A stretch of 64,000 nt of DNA from Gp6-AA40 sp035263125 (GTDB lineage: Bacteria; Acidobacteriota; Vicinamibacteria; Vicinamibacterales; UBA2999), in the NCBI GenBank assembly GCA_035263125.1, contig DATFRP010000284.1:1-64000 (forward strand), given 5' to 3'. The position numbers and the translations under genes are program-made. The notes under the pieces were generated by a model. The model was not told the DNA's origin. It did no database searches and was given only the letters and a program-made list of their open reading frames with translations. Of the stretch, positions 16,891 to 24,675 are shown piece by piece (position 1 is the first letter of the stretch; each line of letters opens with the position of its first letter).

Positions 16891-18600
16891 TCAGGAGCGC
16901 GCTCGGGTGCGACCGAGGGTTTCGCTTTCGCCTTTCGATTTGTGTTTGCCTTTCGCCTGTCCTCGAGACTGCTCAAGGCTGCCCGCCGCCAGCAGATCGC
17001 GAGCGCTCGCCCGCACCTGGTCGGTGACGATCGCGCCTCCGATCATGCGGCCAATCTCCTCTACGCGTCCATCGTCATCGAGCGCCCGAACCGAGGTGAC
17101 GGTGCGAGTACCGCGAACTGTCTTGTCGATGTGGAAGTGGGTCGATGCGCGCGAGGCGATCTGTGGCAGATGCGTGATGCACAGCACCTGGAACCGCTCG
17201 CCGAGTCGACCGAGTCGCGATCCGACGACATCGGCGACCCGCCCGCCGATCCCGGCATCCACTTCATCGAAGATCAACGTCTTCCCGCCCTGGAGGTCCA
17301 CCGACATCGTCTTGAGGGCGAGCATGACGCGTGACAGCTCTCCGCCAGACACGATCCGAGACAGCGGACGGAGATCCTCGCCGGGGTTGGGTGACACGTA
17401 AAACTCGGCTCGATCGATGCCGCGCTCGGTCCACTCGTCGGCCGAGACCGCAGCCTCGTTGAATCGTACCTCGAAGCGGGTCTGCTCCATCGCAAGCTCG
17501 GCCAGCAGCGCTTCGAGCGGCGCGGCGAACTGCCGGGCGGCAGCGCGTCTTTTCGACGACAACGTGCGGGCAGCGTCGAGATACTCGGCCGACGCCGCGG
17601 TCAGCGCTCGCTCGAGGTCTGCGGCACTCTCGCCGGCGCCCGTCAGGAGGCCGCGCTCGTTTCGAAGCGCGCTTCCCTTCTCGAGGACGTCGTGGAGCGT
17701 TGGACCGTACTTCCGCTTCAGGCGCTCGAGCAGCGCCAGGCGGTCTTCGACGTGCTGCAAACGGGCCGGTGATGCATCGATGCCATCGGCGTAGCGCTGA
17801 AGAAACGCCGCCAGATCTTCGAGCTGCGGCTTGATCTCGTCGCGCGCCGCCAGATGCCCGGCAAACTGCGCGTCGATCGTCGCGAGTTCGGCGACGCGTT
17901 TCCACACGCGGCCGAGACCCGCCAGAACGGCCTCGTCGCTCTCGTACAGCGTCGAGTAGCTCTCCTCGCACAATCGCTTGACGCGTTCGGCGTTTGCGAG
18001 AACGTGCTTCTCCGTCGCGAGCTCATCGTCCTCGCCGGCACGGGGCGCCGCTTTTTCGATGTCGTTCAACTGGAAGTCAATCAGGTCGAGGCGTGCAGCC
18101 TTCTCCCGGCCATCCATGCGGGCACGATCGAATTGCTCTCGTAGCGTTCGCACCGATTGCCACGCCGTGGCCACTCGCTCGACCCACGTGTCGAGGTGCG
18201 CGTAAGTGTCGACGAGCGGGAGATGCGAGAGCGGATCGAGCAGCGCCTGATGCTCGTGTTGTCCGTGCAGCTCGACGAGCCTCGACGAGAGATCGCGCAG
18301 AGCCGCCGCGGTCGCGACTGCGCCATTGATGAACGATCGGCTGCGCCCCTGACTCGTGACCTCGCGTCTCACGAGCAGCGTCCGGTCGCCATCCTGGAAG
18401 ACTGCTTCTATTGTGGCCTGCGGCTCACCCGTACGAACGAGATCGGCAGAGGCACGTCCACCCAGCAGAAGCCCAACCGCCTCGACCACGATCGACTTGC
18501 CTGCACCAGTTTCTCCCGTCAAGACGTTGAAGCCGGGGCCGAACTCGACCTCGACGGACTCGATGACCGCCAGGTTGCGGATGCGGAGGACGCGCAGCAT
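16891..18600 (-). CDS. recN: DNA repair protein RecN
   Basis: RecN is an SMC-like ATPase that helps repair double-strand breaks. The 569-residue product starts MLRVLRIRNLAVIESVEV and has Walker A GETGAGKS at residues 29-36, long coiled-coil arms at about 150-370, then the signature region VSGGELSRVMLALK and Walker B LIFDEVDAGIGG. The C-terminal 30 residues are basic and low-complexity. A TATGAT -10-like element sits about 20 bases upstream. The gene is divergent from the tol operon. Confidence 0.95.
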   Translation of the reverse strand: MLRVLRIRNLAVIESVEVEFGPGFNVLTGETGAGKSIVVEAVGLLLGGRASADLVRTGEPQATIEAVFQDGDRTLLVRREVTSQGRSRSFINGAVATAAALRDLSSRLVELHGQHEHQALLDPLSHLPLVDTYAHLDTWVERVATAWQSVRTLREQFDRARMDGREKAARLDLIDFQLNDIEKAAPRAGEDDELATEKHVLANAERVKRLCEESYSTLYESDEAVLAGLGRVWKRVAELATIDAQFAGHLAARDEIKPQLEDLAAFLQRYADGIDASPARLQHVEDRLALLERLKRKYGPTLHDVLEKGSALRNERGLLTGAGESAADLERALTAASAEYLDAARTLSSKRRAAARQFAAPLEALLAELAMEQTRFEVRFNEAAVSADEWTERGIDRAEFYVSPNPGEDLRPLSRIVSGGELSRVMLALKTMSVDLQGGKTLIFDEVDAGIGGRVADVVGSRLGRLGERFQVLCITHLPQIASRASTHFHIDKTVRGTRTVTSVRALDDDGRVEEIGRMIGGAIVTDQVRASARDLLAAGSLEQSRGQAKGKHKSKGESETLGRTRARS

Positions 18601-18629
18601 GTAGGCGGAACTTCCATCCTATCATACGT

Positions 18630-18658
18630 TTGACAGCACTTCTGCCGCATGTTAGTCT
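18630..18658 (+). promoter_or_regulatory. Probable promoter of the tol-pal operon
   Basis: TTGACA at 18630-18635 is followed after 17 bases by TAGTCT at 18653-18658. The -35 is perfect and the -10 weak. It lies about 50 bases before the preferred tolQ start and faces away from recN. Confidence 0.5.
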
Positions 18659-18707
18659 GCTTGGTGCGCTGTCCCAGCGGCGCATCCCCCACAAACCGGA
18701 GGCGTCG

Positions 18708-19457
18708 GTGTATAGCCTTGGCTCGTCCATCCTTGCACTTCAGGTGCAGGACGTTGCCCCGCTAGCTGGGAGCGGTGGCATTCTCAAGATCATTGCGGAC
18801 ACTGGTCCGCTCAATCAGGCCGTCCTAGGGATTCTGGTGATCTTTTCGATCGTCTCTTGGGCGATCATCCTGTTCAAGACGTTCTCGTACCGTAGAGTGG
18901 AAAGACAGACCGCGACGTTCCTTGAAGTGTTTCGTCGCAGTCAGAAATTTTCCGAAGTGCAAGCGATCTGTCCGTCCCTGCCGCACAGCCCGCTCGTGGG
19001 CGTCTTTCAAGCGGGTTACGCCGAGCTCAACGCCCAGTTCAGGCTGTCGAACTCATCGTCGAGTCCGGGTGGCTCACCTGGTCGTCCAATCCTGAAGAGC
19101 CTGGAAGCGGTGGATCGCGCACTGATCCGCGCCGCCACATCGGAGGTCAACCGCCTGGAGCGGCGCCTGACGTTTCTCGCGACGACAGCTAGCGTGTCGC
19201 CGTTCATCGGACTCTTCGGAACTGTCGTCGGCATCACGATCGCCTTTCAGCGGATCGGGATGACCGGTTCGACGAATCTTGCGGTGGTGGGACCTGGAAT
19301 CAGCGAGGCCTTGATCGCGACGGCCGCGGGACTCTTTGCGGCAATACCCGCGGTGGTCTTCTATAACCACTTCGTGCATCGCGTGAAGGATTTCTCGGCG
19401 ACGATGGACGATTTCTCGCTGGAGTTCCTCAACATCGCCGAGCGGAATTTCACCTAA
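18708..19457 (+). CDS. tolQ: TolQ/ExbB-type proton channel subunit
   Basis: TolQ with TolR uses the proton gradient to energise outer-membrane constriction. The 249-residue protein has three membrane segments: around residues 40-60, 155-182 and 198-220, with the conserved TTASVSPFIGLFGTVVGI and the Gly/Ala-rich ALIATAAGLFAAIPAVV. The GTG at 18708 is preferred because GGAGG lies 5 bases upstream; an open frame continues to 18630. The stop overlaps the tolR ATG (TAATG). Confidence 0.9.
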   Translation: MYSLGSSILALQVQDVAPLAGSGGILKIIADTGPLNQAVLGILVIFSIVSWAIILFKTFSYRRVERQTATFLEVFRRSQKFSEVQAICPSLPHSPLVGVFQAGYAELNAQFRLSNSSSSPGGSPGRPILKSLEAVDRALIRAATSEVNRLERRLTFLATTASVSPFIGLFGTVVGITIAFQRIGMTGSTNLAVVGPGISEALIATAAGLFAAIPAVVFYNHFVHRVKDFSATMDDFSLEFLNIAERNFT

Positions 19458-19918
19458 TGCCCAAGGTCATTGGTTCTGCACCGAATGCGGGCGGTCGTCA
19501 CCAGCGCGGACGACGAGTCGGCTCGACACTGGCTGAGATCAACGTGATCCCGCTGGTCGACGTGATGCTCGTGCTGCTGATCATCTTCATGGTGGCGGCA
19601 CCGATGCTGCAGCGCGGGATCGAGATCAAGTTGCCGGTCTCGTCGAAAACGCAGGAAATTTCGAGCGAGCGCGTGTTTGTCGACGTGCCGGGCTCGTTCC
19701 GCAAGGAACGTCGCGTGTATCTCGGAAAGGAGCCGATCGGGATGACGGCCCTTGCCGAGCGCCTACGACAGTTGATGCTCACTCGAGCCGATAAGCAGGC
19801 ATACCTGCGCATCGATCGACAACTGTCGATTCAGGACCAGATCGACGTGATGCAGGAGATGAAAGCAGCGGGCGTCGTGGACGTGGGCCTCGTCCTGGAT
19901 GTTCCCAATAGCCGGTGA
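19457..19918 (+). CDS. tolR: TolR/ExbD-type channel subunit
   Basis: The 153-residue protein has a basic cytoplasmic tail, one membrane helix at about 30-50 containing the proton-path aspartate Asp35 (IPLVDVMLVLLIIF), and a periplasmic domain of ExbD/TolR type ending in a QDQIDVMQEMKAAGVVDVGL segment. It lies between tolQ and the tolA-like gene with overlapping or near-touching ends, as expected for a coupled operon. Confidence 0.92.
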   Translation: MPKVIGSAPNAGGRHQRGRRVGSTLAEINVIPLVDVMLVLLIIFMVAAPMLQRGIEIKLPVSSKTQEISSERVFVDVPGSFRKERRVYLGKEPIGMTALAERLRQLMLTRADKQAYLRIDRQLSIQDQIDVMQEMKAAGVVDVGLVLDVPNSR

Positions 19919-19925
19919 CGCACCT

Positions 19926-20699
19926 GTGTCTGAAGCCGTGACCAACGTCATCGTCGCACGATCACACGAGCCTGACGGGCTCAGCACGATGGTTGTGTGG
20001 TCGATTGCCGCGCACGCGGCCCTTGTCGCTGTCGCGCTCCTGTGGCCTGTCGGCGCGGTTGAGCCGCCGCCAACCTTCATGACCGTCAGCCTGACTGGTG
20101 CGCCCGGACCGAAAACGGAAGGGCTCAACCAGATCGGTGGCGAACAACCGATACAAGAAACGCCACCCCAGCCTGTCAAGGAGCCTGTCAAAGAGGTGGA
20201 GGCACCTCCCGCGCCGAAAGCGCCGGCGATGACGCTGCCTGACCCGAAGGCGCGCACCCGCGCGCAAACGAAGGCCAAGGAGGCTCCATCCGATGCGATC
20301 GCGCCCAGGCCGAGTGTCGGTGAACGGCCCCGTGAAGGCACTGCTCGCGTCCGCGGTCAGGGATTCGGTACTGGACTCAGCAGTTCGGGTGGAAGCGGCG
20401 GCGGCGTGCAACTCGATGGTGTGACCGACTTCTGCTGCCCCGAGTACATCGATCAGATGCGGGTGTTCATTCAGCGCAATTGGGATCAGGGTCAGGGTGT
20501 TGCCGGGTCCACAGGAGTGAAGTTCACGATCATGCGGAACGGAATGATTCAGACGCCCCAGATCGAGAGGCCGAGCGGCTTCGATGTGCTCGACCTCGCC
20601 GCCTTGCGGGCGGTGCAACGGACCACGTTGCCTCCCCTTCCGAACGAGTTTCCGAACCCGACACTGACGGTTCATATGAGATTCGACTACTCGCGGTGA
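19926..20699 (+). CDS. tolA: TolA-like energy transducer with TonB-type C-terminal domain
   Basis: The 257-residue product has an N-terminal membrane helix (VVWSIAAHAALVAVALLWPV), a Pro/Lys/Ala-rich linker at about 55-150, a Gly/Ser stretch and a C-terminal TonB/TolA-like fold of about 85 residues. It would span the periplasm and link TolQR to Pal/TolB. It is shorter than the E. coli TolA because the long helical domain is missing. Two adjacent cysteines (FCCPEY) begin the C-terminal domain. The GTG at 19926 avoids overlap; an ATG at 19899 is possible. Assignment to TolA rather than TonB rests on the operon. Confidence 0.85.
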   Translation: MSEAVTNVIVARSHEPDGLSTMVVWSIAAHAALVAVALLWPVGAVEPPPTFMTVSLTGAPGPKTEGLNQIGGEQPIQETPPQPVKEPVKEVEAPPAPKAPAMTLPDPKARTRAQTKAKEAPSDAIAPRPSVGERPREGTARVRGQGFGTGLSSSGGSGGGVQLDGVTDFCCPEYIDQMRVFIQRNWDQGQGVAGSTGVKFTIMRNGMIQTPQIERPSGFDVLDLAALRAVQRTTLPPLPNEFPNPTLTVHMRFDYSR

Positions 20700-20701
20700 T
20701 C

Positions 20702-22069
20702 ATGACAAAGCGACAGATGCAGTTGAGATTCAGCCTTGCGGTCGGGGTAATTGGAGTCGCCCTCCTTGCCGTCCATCTGCCCGCCGCCTCCCCGCAGGGG
20801 CAGCAACAGCCGTCCGACATCGTTTTGGTGATCAATGGCGACCCGGGCACACCGCCGCGCTATGCGGTGCCCGACTTCGTGGCCTTGACGCCCGACGCCG
20901 CTGAGGCCGCCAAAACGATCGGTCAGGTGTTATGGGACGACCTGAATTACGAAAAGGAGTTCTATCTCATCCCCCGTGACACCTATGGCAGCGTGCCCGC
21001 CGCGCGTTCGCCCGAGACCATCCCGTTTGCATCCTGGCGCGAGCTCGGTGCCGACGCGGTGGTGTTCGGCACGGTGCAGCGCACGGGCAACGATGTCCGC
21101 GTGCAGGTGCGGCTCTTCAACGTGCGCACGCGACAGTCGGTGTTCGCGAAGGAATACGGCGGCAGCGCGGCCAACCCGCGCCTCTACCCGCACACCATCG
21201 CCGACGAAATTCATCAGCAGCAGCGCGGGCTGCGGGGTGTCGCGCGCACGAAGCTGGCGTTCGTCTCCGATCGCAACCGCCAGCGGGTGGACGGCACGGT
21301 CGAGAACCGTGAAGTCAAAGAGATTTACATCGCGGACTACGATGGCGCAAACGCGAGGCGGGTCACGACGAGCCGACAGCTGAATGCCAATCCGAACTGG
21401 GCACCCGACGGTCGCGCGCTCGCGTACACGACCTGGCGGCCCAACCCGGACGTGTTCATCTCGTTCATCTATCAGGGTGTCATGCAGAATCCAACCAAGG
21501 GCGTCGGCACGAACTATCTGCCGGTCTTCTCACCCGACGGCAAACAGATCGCGTTCATGTCCGGTCGCAATGGCAACCCCGAGATCTACGCGATGAACGT
21601 CGACGGCTCGAATCTCCGCCGCCTCACGAATCATCCCGCTGGGGACAGCAGTCCGACCTGGTCTCCAAATGGCACGCAGATCGCGTTCACTTCGGATCGT
21701 ACTGGGAAGCCTCAGATCTACGTGATGAGCTCGGTCGATGGATCGAATCTGCGTCGGATCACGGTCGACGAATCGGAAGCTGATCGCCCGACGTGGTCAC
21801 CGTCGATCAACGAGATCGCCTTCGCCGCGCGCACGAGCAGCAGCGGATTCGACATCAAGGTCTACGACCCCAACTCGGGTCAGACGCAGAAGATCACCTT
21901 TGGTGAAGGAACCAACGAGAGCCCCGCGTATGCGCCAAATGGCCGTCACCTCGCGTTTTCGTCGACGCGAAGCGGACGCACGCAGATCTACACAGTCGGT
22001 CGAGACGGAAAGGACCTGCGGCAGATCACTCGCGATGGGAGTAATCAGACGCCGGCCTGGTCCAATTAA
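20702..22069 (+). CDS. tolB: Tol-Pal system beta-propeller protein TolB
   Basis: The 455-residue periplasmic protein has a signal peptide (residues 1-30), an N-terminal anticodon-binding-like domain to about 185, and a six-bladed propeller built from PD40-type repeats (FSPDGKQIAFMSGRNGNPEIY, WSPNGTQIAFTSDRTGKPQIY). TolB binds Pal and is released when TolA pulls. The ATG follows the tolA stop by 2 bases; a GTG at 20696 overlapping that stop is also possible. Confidence 0.93.
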   Translation: MTKRQMQLRFSLAVGVIGVALLAVHLPAASPQGQQQPSDIVLVINGDPGTPPRYAVPDFVALTPDAAEAAKTIGQVLWDDLNYEKEFYLIPRDTYGSVPAARSPETIPFASWRELGADAVVFGTVQRTGNDVRVQVRLFNVRTRQSVFAKEYGGSAANPRLYPHTIADEIHQQQRGLRGVARTKLAFVSDRNRQRVDGTVENREVKEIYIADYDGANARRVTTSRQLNANPNWAPDGRALAYTTWRPNPDVFISFIYQGVMQNPTKGVGTNYLPVFSPDGKQIAFMSGRNGNPEIYAMNVDGSNLRRLTNHPAGDSSPTWSPNGTQIAFTSDRTGKPQIYVMSSVDGSNLRRITVDESEADRPTWSPSINEIAFAARTSSSGFDIKVYDPNSGQTQKITFGEGTNESPAYAPNGRHLAFSSTRSGRTQIYTVGRDGKDLRQITRDGSNQTPAWSN

Positions 22070-22095
22070 CAACAACGTTGCACGAGGAAGCATCT

Positions 22096-22668
22096 ATGCG
22101 AAATCAGAAAGCCGCCATCATCGTCGGACTCGTTGTGGTCGCCCTCGCGGGCGGCTGCTCGCGCAACAAGAAGCCGGCCACTTCTCCCCAGCCAGCGCCA
22201 ACACTCACGGATGCGACTGAGACGGCGCCTCCAGCACCTCCGCAGCGCGTGGAAGAGTCCGTTCCCCTGCCGCAGCCGAACCTTTCCGAGGACGCGGTTG
22301 CCAACAAGTCGATTGATGATCTGAACCGCAACTCTCCGTTGAAGCCGATCTTCTTTCCGCTCGACAGCGCCGAACTCGACGAGAGCGGTCGCGCGATTGC
22401 AAACGCCGACGCCGACGTACTGAAGAGATATGCGACGTGGGCGATTACGATTGAGGGACACTGCGACGAGCGCGGCACCGCCGAGTACAACCTCGCCCTC
22501 GGGGAGCGGCGCGCCACCGCAGTAAAGGCCTACCTGGCGTCACTTGGCGTGTCCGGCGAGCGCATCAAGACCGTCAGCTACGGGAAGGAATTCCCCTTCG
22601 ATATGGGGCACAGCGAGGACGCGTGGTCGAAGAACCGCCGAGGTCATCTCGTCATCACGTCGAAATAG
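22096..22668 (+). CDS. pal: Peptidoglycan-associated lipoprotein Pal
   Basis: Pal anchors the outer membrane to peptidoglycan. The 190-residue product has a lipoprotein signal with Cys21 in ALAGGC, a Pro-rich linker, and an OmpA-like domain with EGHCDERGTAEYNLALGERR, which binds diaminopimelate. The ATG at 22096 is preceded by GAGGAAG at a good distance. Confidence 0.95.
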   Translation: MRNQKAAIIVGLVVVALAGGCSRNKKPATSPQPAPTLTDATETAPPAPPQRVEESVPLPQPNLSEDAVANKSIDDLNRNSPLKPIFFPLDSAELDESGRAIANADADVLKRYATWAITIEGHCDERGTAEYNLALGERRATAVKAYLASLGVSGERIKTVSYGKEFPFDMGHSEDAWSKNRRGHLVITSK

Positions 22669-22712
22669 ACTAGTAAGAGAGCCGTGAGACGACGGCTGAA
22701 CGAGGGCACCGC

Positions 22713-23606
22713 ATGCAGAAAACCATTACGGTATTCGCCGTCGCGCTGATACTGTCCGCGTTGGGGGCCGTGCCGGCCGGCGCGCAGAACCGCGAGCATC
22801 AGCAGATGACCGCGGAGCTGCGCATGCTTCAGGAGCAGACCCAGCAACTCGCGCTCTCGCTCGCGCAGATCGCAGACGCCATCAAGGCTCTCAACACGCG
22901 TCTTGATGCCTCCGATCAGGGTGCACAGAAACGGTTCGCCGATCAGGAGCTGCTGATCAAGAACCTGACGAGCGAACTCAGCACCATTCGCGAACGCACA
23001 CAGGACACTGACACGCGGCTGCGCTCCCTGTCCGACGAGATCAGCGCGCTGCGATCGACGGTCACCTCCCTGCCGAACTTGTTGACGTCCGGAGGAGCCA
23101 GCTCACCTGGTGTTGACTCCTCCTCCGCTTCGACTGCGCCGAGTCCGGCTGGTGTTGCCGCCACACCGACGTCATCGCCATCGACGGGGTCGTCAACGCT
23201 CGGCCTCTCCCCCTCTCGGATGCTGGAGAGCGCCCGTTCGGACTATTTCTCGGGGTCGTATGCATCGGCGATCACCGGCTTCGAAGCGCTCGTGAAAGCG
23301 TTTCCGACCAGCGAAGCTGCCGCTGAAGCCTACTACTACCTCGGAGAGACGTACTACACCCAGAAGCGGAATCAGGATGCGGTTTCCGCATATACACGCG
23401 TCATTCAGAGTTACCCCAAATCGAATTGGCTGCCCGACGCGTACTTCAAACGTGGCCGCGCACTCGAGGCGCTCGGTCAGGTCGACGAAGCTCGCGCATC
23501 GTACGAACAATTGATCAAGAACTTTGCGGGTTCGGCCCCGGCCGGCCTCGCCAGACAGCGTCTCGACGCGTTGCGACGACAGTCTTCCACGCCAGCGAAG
23601 CCCTGA
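22713..23606 (+). CDS. cpoB: Tol-Pal system protein CpoB (YbgF family)
   Basis: The 297-residue product has a signal peptide ending near Ala25, a coiled coil at about 30-110 that would trimerise, a Ser/Thr/Pro linker and C-terminal TPR repeats at about 165-290. CpoB couples Tol to peptidoglycan synthesis during division. It is the last gene of the tol operon; a hairpin with no T-tract directly follows. Confidence 0.92.
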   Translation: MQKTITVFAVALILSALGAVPAGAQNREHQQMTAELRMLQEQTQQLALSLAQIADAIKALNTRLDASDQGAQKRFADQELLIKNLTSELSTIRERTQDTDTRLRSLSDEISALRSTVTSLPNLLTSGGASSPGVDSSSASTAPSPAGVAATPTSSPSTGSSTLGLSPSRMLESARSDYFSGSYASAITGFEALVKAFPTSEAAAEAYYYLGETYYTQKRNQDAVSAYTRVIQSYPKSNWLPDAYFKRGRALEALGQVDEARASYEQLIKNFAGSAPAGLARQRLDALRRQSSTPAKP

Positions 23607-23608
23607 AC

Positions 23609-23631
23609 TTCGTGACCTCCCCCGTCACGAA
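23609..23631 (+). terminator. Hairpin after cpoB
   Basis: TTCGTGAC and GTCACGAA form an 8-bp stem around seven bases, starting 3 bases after the cpoB stop. There is no T-run, so it may protect the 3' end rather than terminate. Confidence 0.45.
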
Positions 23632-23653
23632 AACCTGTACAGTGTGAACTGAG

Positions 23654-23699
23654 GAGCGGACCTTGTGGACTGTGTCCACGGCACTCGACTGGTCCGCTC
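23654..23699 (+). other. Nested hairpin element upstream of ssb
   Basis: A 9-bp outer stem (GAGCGGACC at 23654-23662, GGTCCGCTC at 23691-23699) encloses a perfect inner hairpin GTGGAC-TGT-GTCCAC at 23665-23679. It lies in the cpoB-ssb spacer and could form in RNA or as a cruciform. Confidence 0.65.
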
Positions 23700-23737
23700 G
23701 GTACGCACGTGCACGGCAGCAGCTATTGCAGCCGTAG

Positions 23738-23754
23738 GGGCGGTCGATCCGCCC
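23738..23754 (+). promoter_or_regulatory. Hairpin just before the ssb ribosome site
   Basis: GGGCGG-TCGAT-CCGCCC ends 3 bases before the AAAGGA ribosome-binding site of ssb. Its position suggests an effect on ssb translation or mRNA stability. Confidence 0.5.
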
Positions 23755-23767
23755 GAAAGGACGAACG

Positions 23768-24205
23768 ATGGGCAGCGTGAACAAAGTCATTCTGGTCGGA
23801 AACCTGGGGCGTGACGCAGAGCTTCGCTACACGCCAGGAGGAGCCGCGGTCGCCACGCTGAATCTGGCGACCACCGAGGTGTGGAACGATCGAAACAATC
23901 AGCGCCAGGAGAAGACCGAATGGCACCGAGTGGTGCTGTGGGGCAAACCGGCTGAAAGCCTGCAGGAATATCTCACCAAGGGCAAACAGATCTACGTTGA
24001 GGGCCGCCTACAGACCCGTCAGTGGGACGACAAGGACGGAAACAAGCGGTACACGACTGAAATCAAAGCCGACCGTGTAACGCTGCTCGGCGGCGGAGGC
24101 GGACGCGGGTCTGCTGGAACGGATCGCGGGAGCTCACATGCGCCTGGCGGCAACGCGGACGAACCGCCCATGGAGCCGCTCACCGACGACGATATCCCCT
24201 TCTAG
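23768..24205 (+). CDS. ssb: Single-stranded DNA-binding protein
   Basis: The 145-residue protein has an OB-fold at residues 1-105 (SVNKVILVGNLGRDAELRYTPGG, EWHRVVLWGK, YVEGRLQTRQW), a Gly-rich linker and the acidic tip DDDIPF that recruits repair and replication partners. It forms tetramers on ssDNA. It stands alone after the tol operon. Confidence 0.96.
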   Translation: MGSVNKVILVGNLGRDAELRYTPGGAAVATLNLATTEVWNDRNNQRQEKTEWHRVVLWGKPAESLQEYLTKGKQIYVEGRLQTRQWDDKDGNKRYTTEIKADRVTLLGGGGGRGSAGTDRGSSHAPGGNADEPPMEPLTDDDIPF

Positions 24206-24227
24206 CGGCCGTCGTCAGATATGAGGT

Positions 24228-24252
24228 GGAGGCAGGTGTCGAGCCTGCCTCC
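24228..24252. terminator. Bidirectional hairpin between ssb and cupin gene
   Basis: GGAGGCAGG (24228-24236) and CCTGCCTCC (24244-24252) form a 9-bp perfect stem around seven bases, between two convergent genes. There is no T-tract on either side. The minus-strand reading resembles a tRNA T-arm but no acceptor partner is found. Confidence 0.5.
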
Positions 24253-24279
24253 CATCCCCATTCACGAACACTCGCCGCG

Positions 24280-24675
24280 CTAGGTACCCTGCCGCCCGTA
24301 TCGATCTTCCAAGCGGACCACGTCATCGAGCTCCGGTGTCGAGACCTCGAACACATCGCAATCCTCGATCGCGGTCATACGGTGCACGGTCTTGGGCGAG
24401 ACATGGATGGAATCGCCTGGGACCATCTCGCGTTCGGTGAGCTGTCCGTTGATCTCGATCTCGTACAGCAGCCGCCCGGAGTAGAGATAGACCGTCTCAT
24501 CCTTCACGTTGTGATACTGCAAGCTGAGCGCGTGGCCGGCGTTGATGTGCAGGATCTTGCCGACATACCGATCGGTCTTGGCCCAATGCAGTTCATAGCC
24601 CCACGGCTTTTCGACCCGTTTCACACCGCCGACTGCGCGCTGCTCCCCGTCTCCCACTGAACTCATCGTGTTCAC
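24280..24675 (-). CDS. Cupin protein, mannose-6-phosphate isomerase type II-like
   Basis: This 131-residue single-domain cupin contains KPWGYELHWA, ILHINAGHALSLQYHN and VPGDSIHVSPKTVHRM, the pattern of the C-terminal isomerase half of GDP-mannose pyrophosphorylase/phosphomannose isomerase enzymes. The metal-binding His/Glu set is present. It overlaps the ptsI end by 4 bases, so it is probably translated with it. A sugar-phosphate isomerase role is plausible but unproven. Confidence 0.8.
   Translation of the reverse strand: MNTMSSVGDGEQRAVGGVKRVEKPWGYELHWAKTDRYVGKILHINAGHALSLQYHNVKDETVYLYSGRLLYEIEINGQLTEREMVPGDSIHVSPKTVHRMTAIEDCDVFEVSTPELDDVVRLEDRYGRQGT

Noticed and set aside
24228..24675. 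T-arm-like hairpin suggesting a tmRNA or tRNA on the minus strand
   Set aside because: The loop lacks T54, and no matching 5' acceptor strand was found upstream on the minus strand, where a cupin gene lies.
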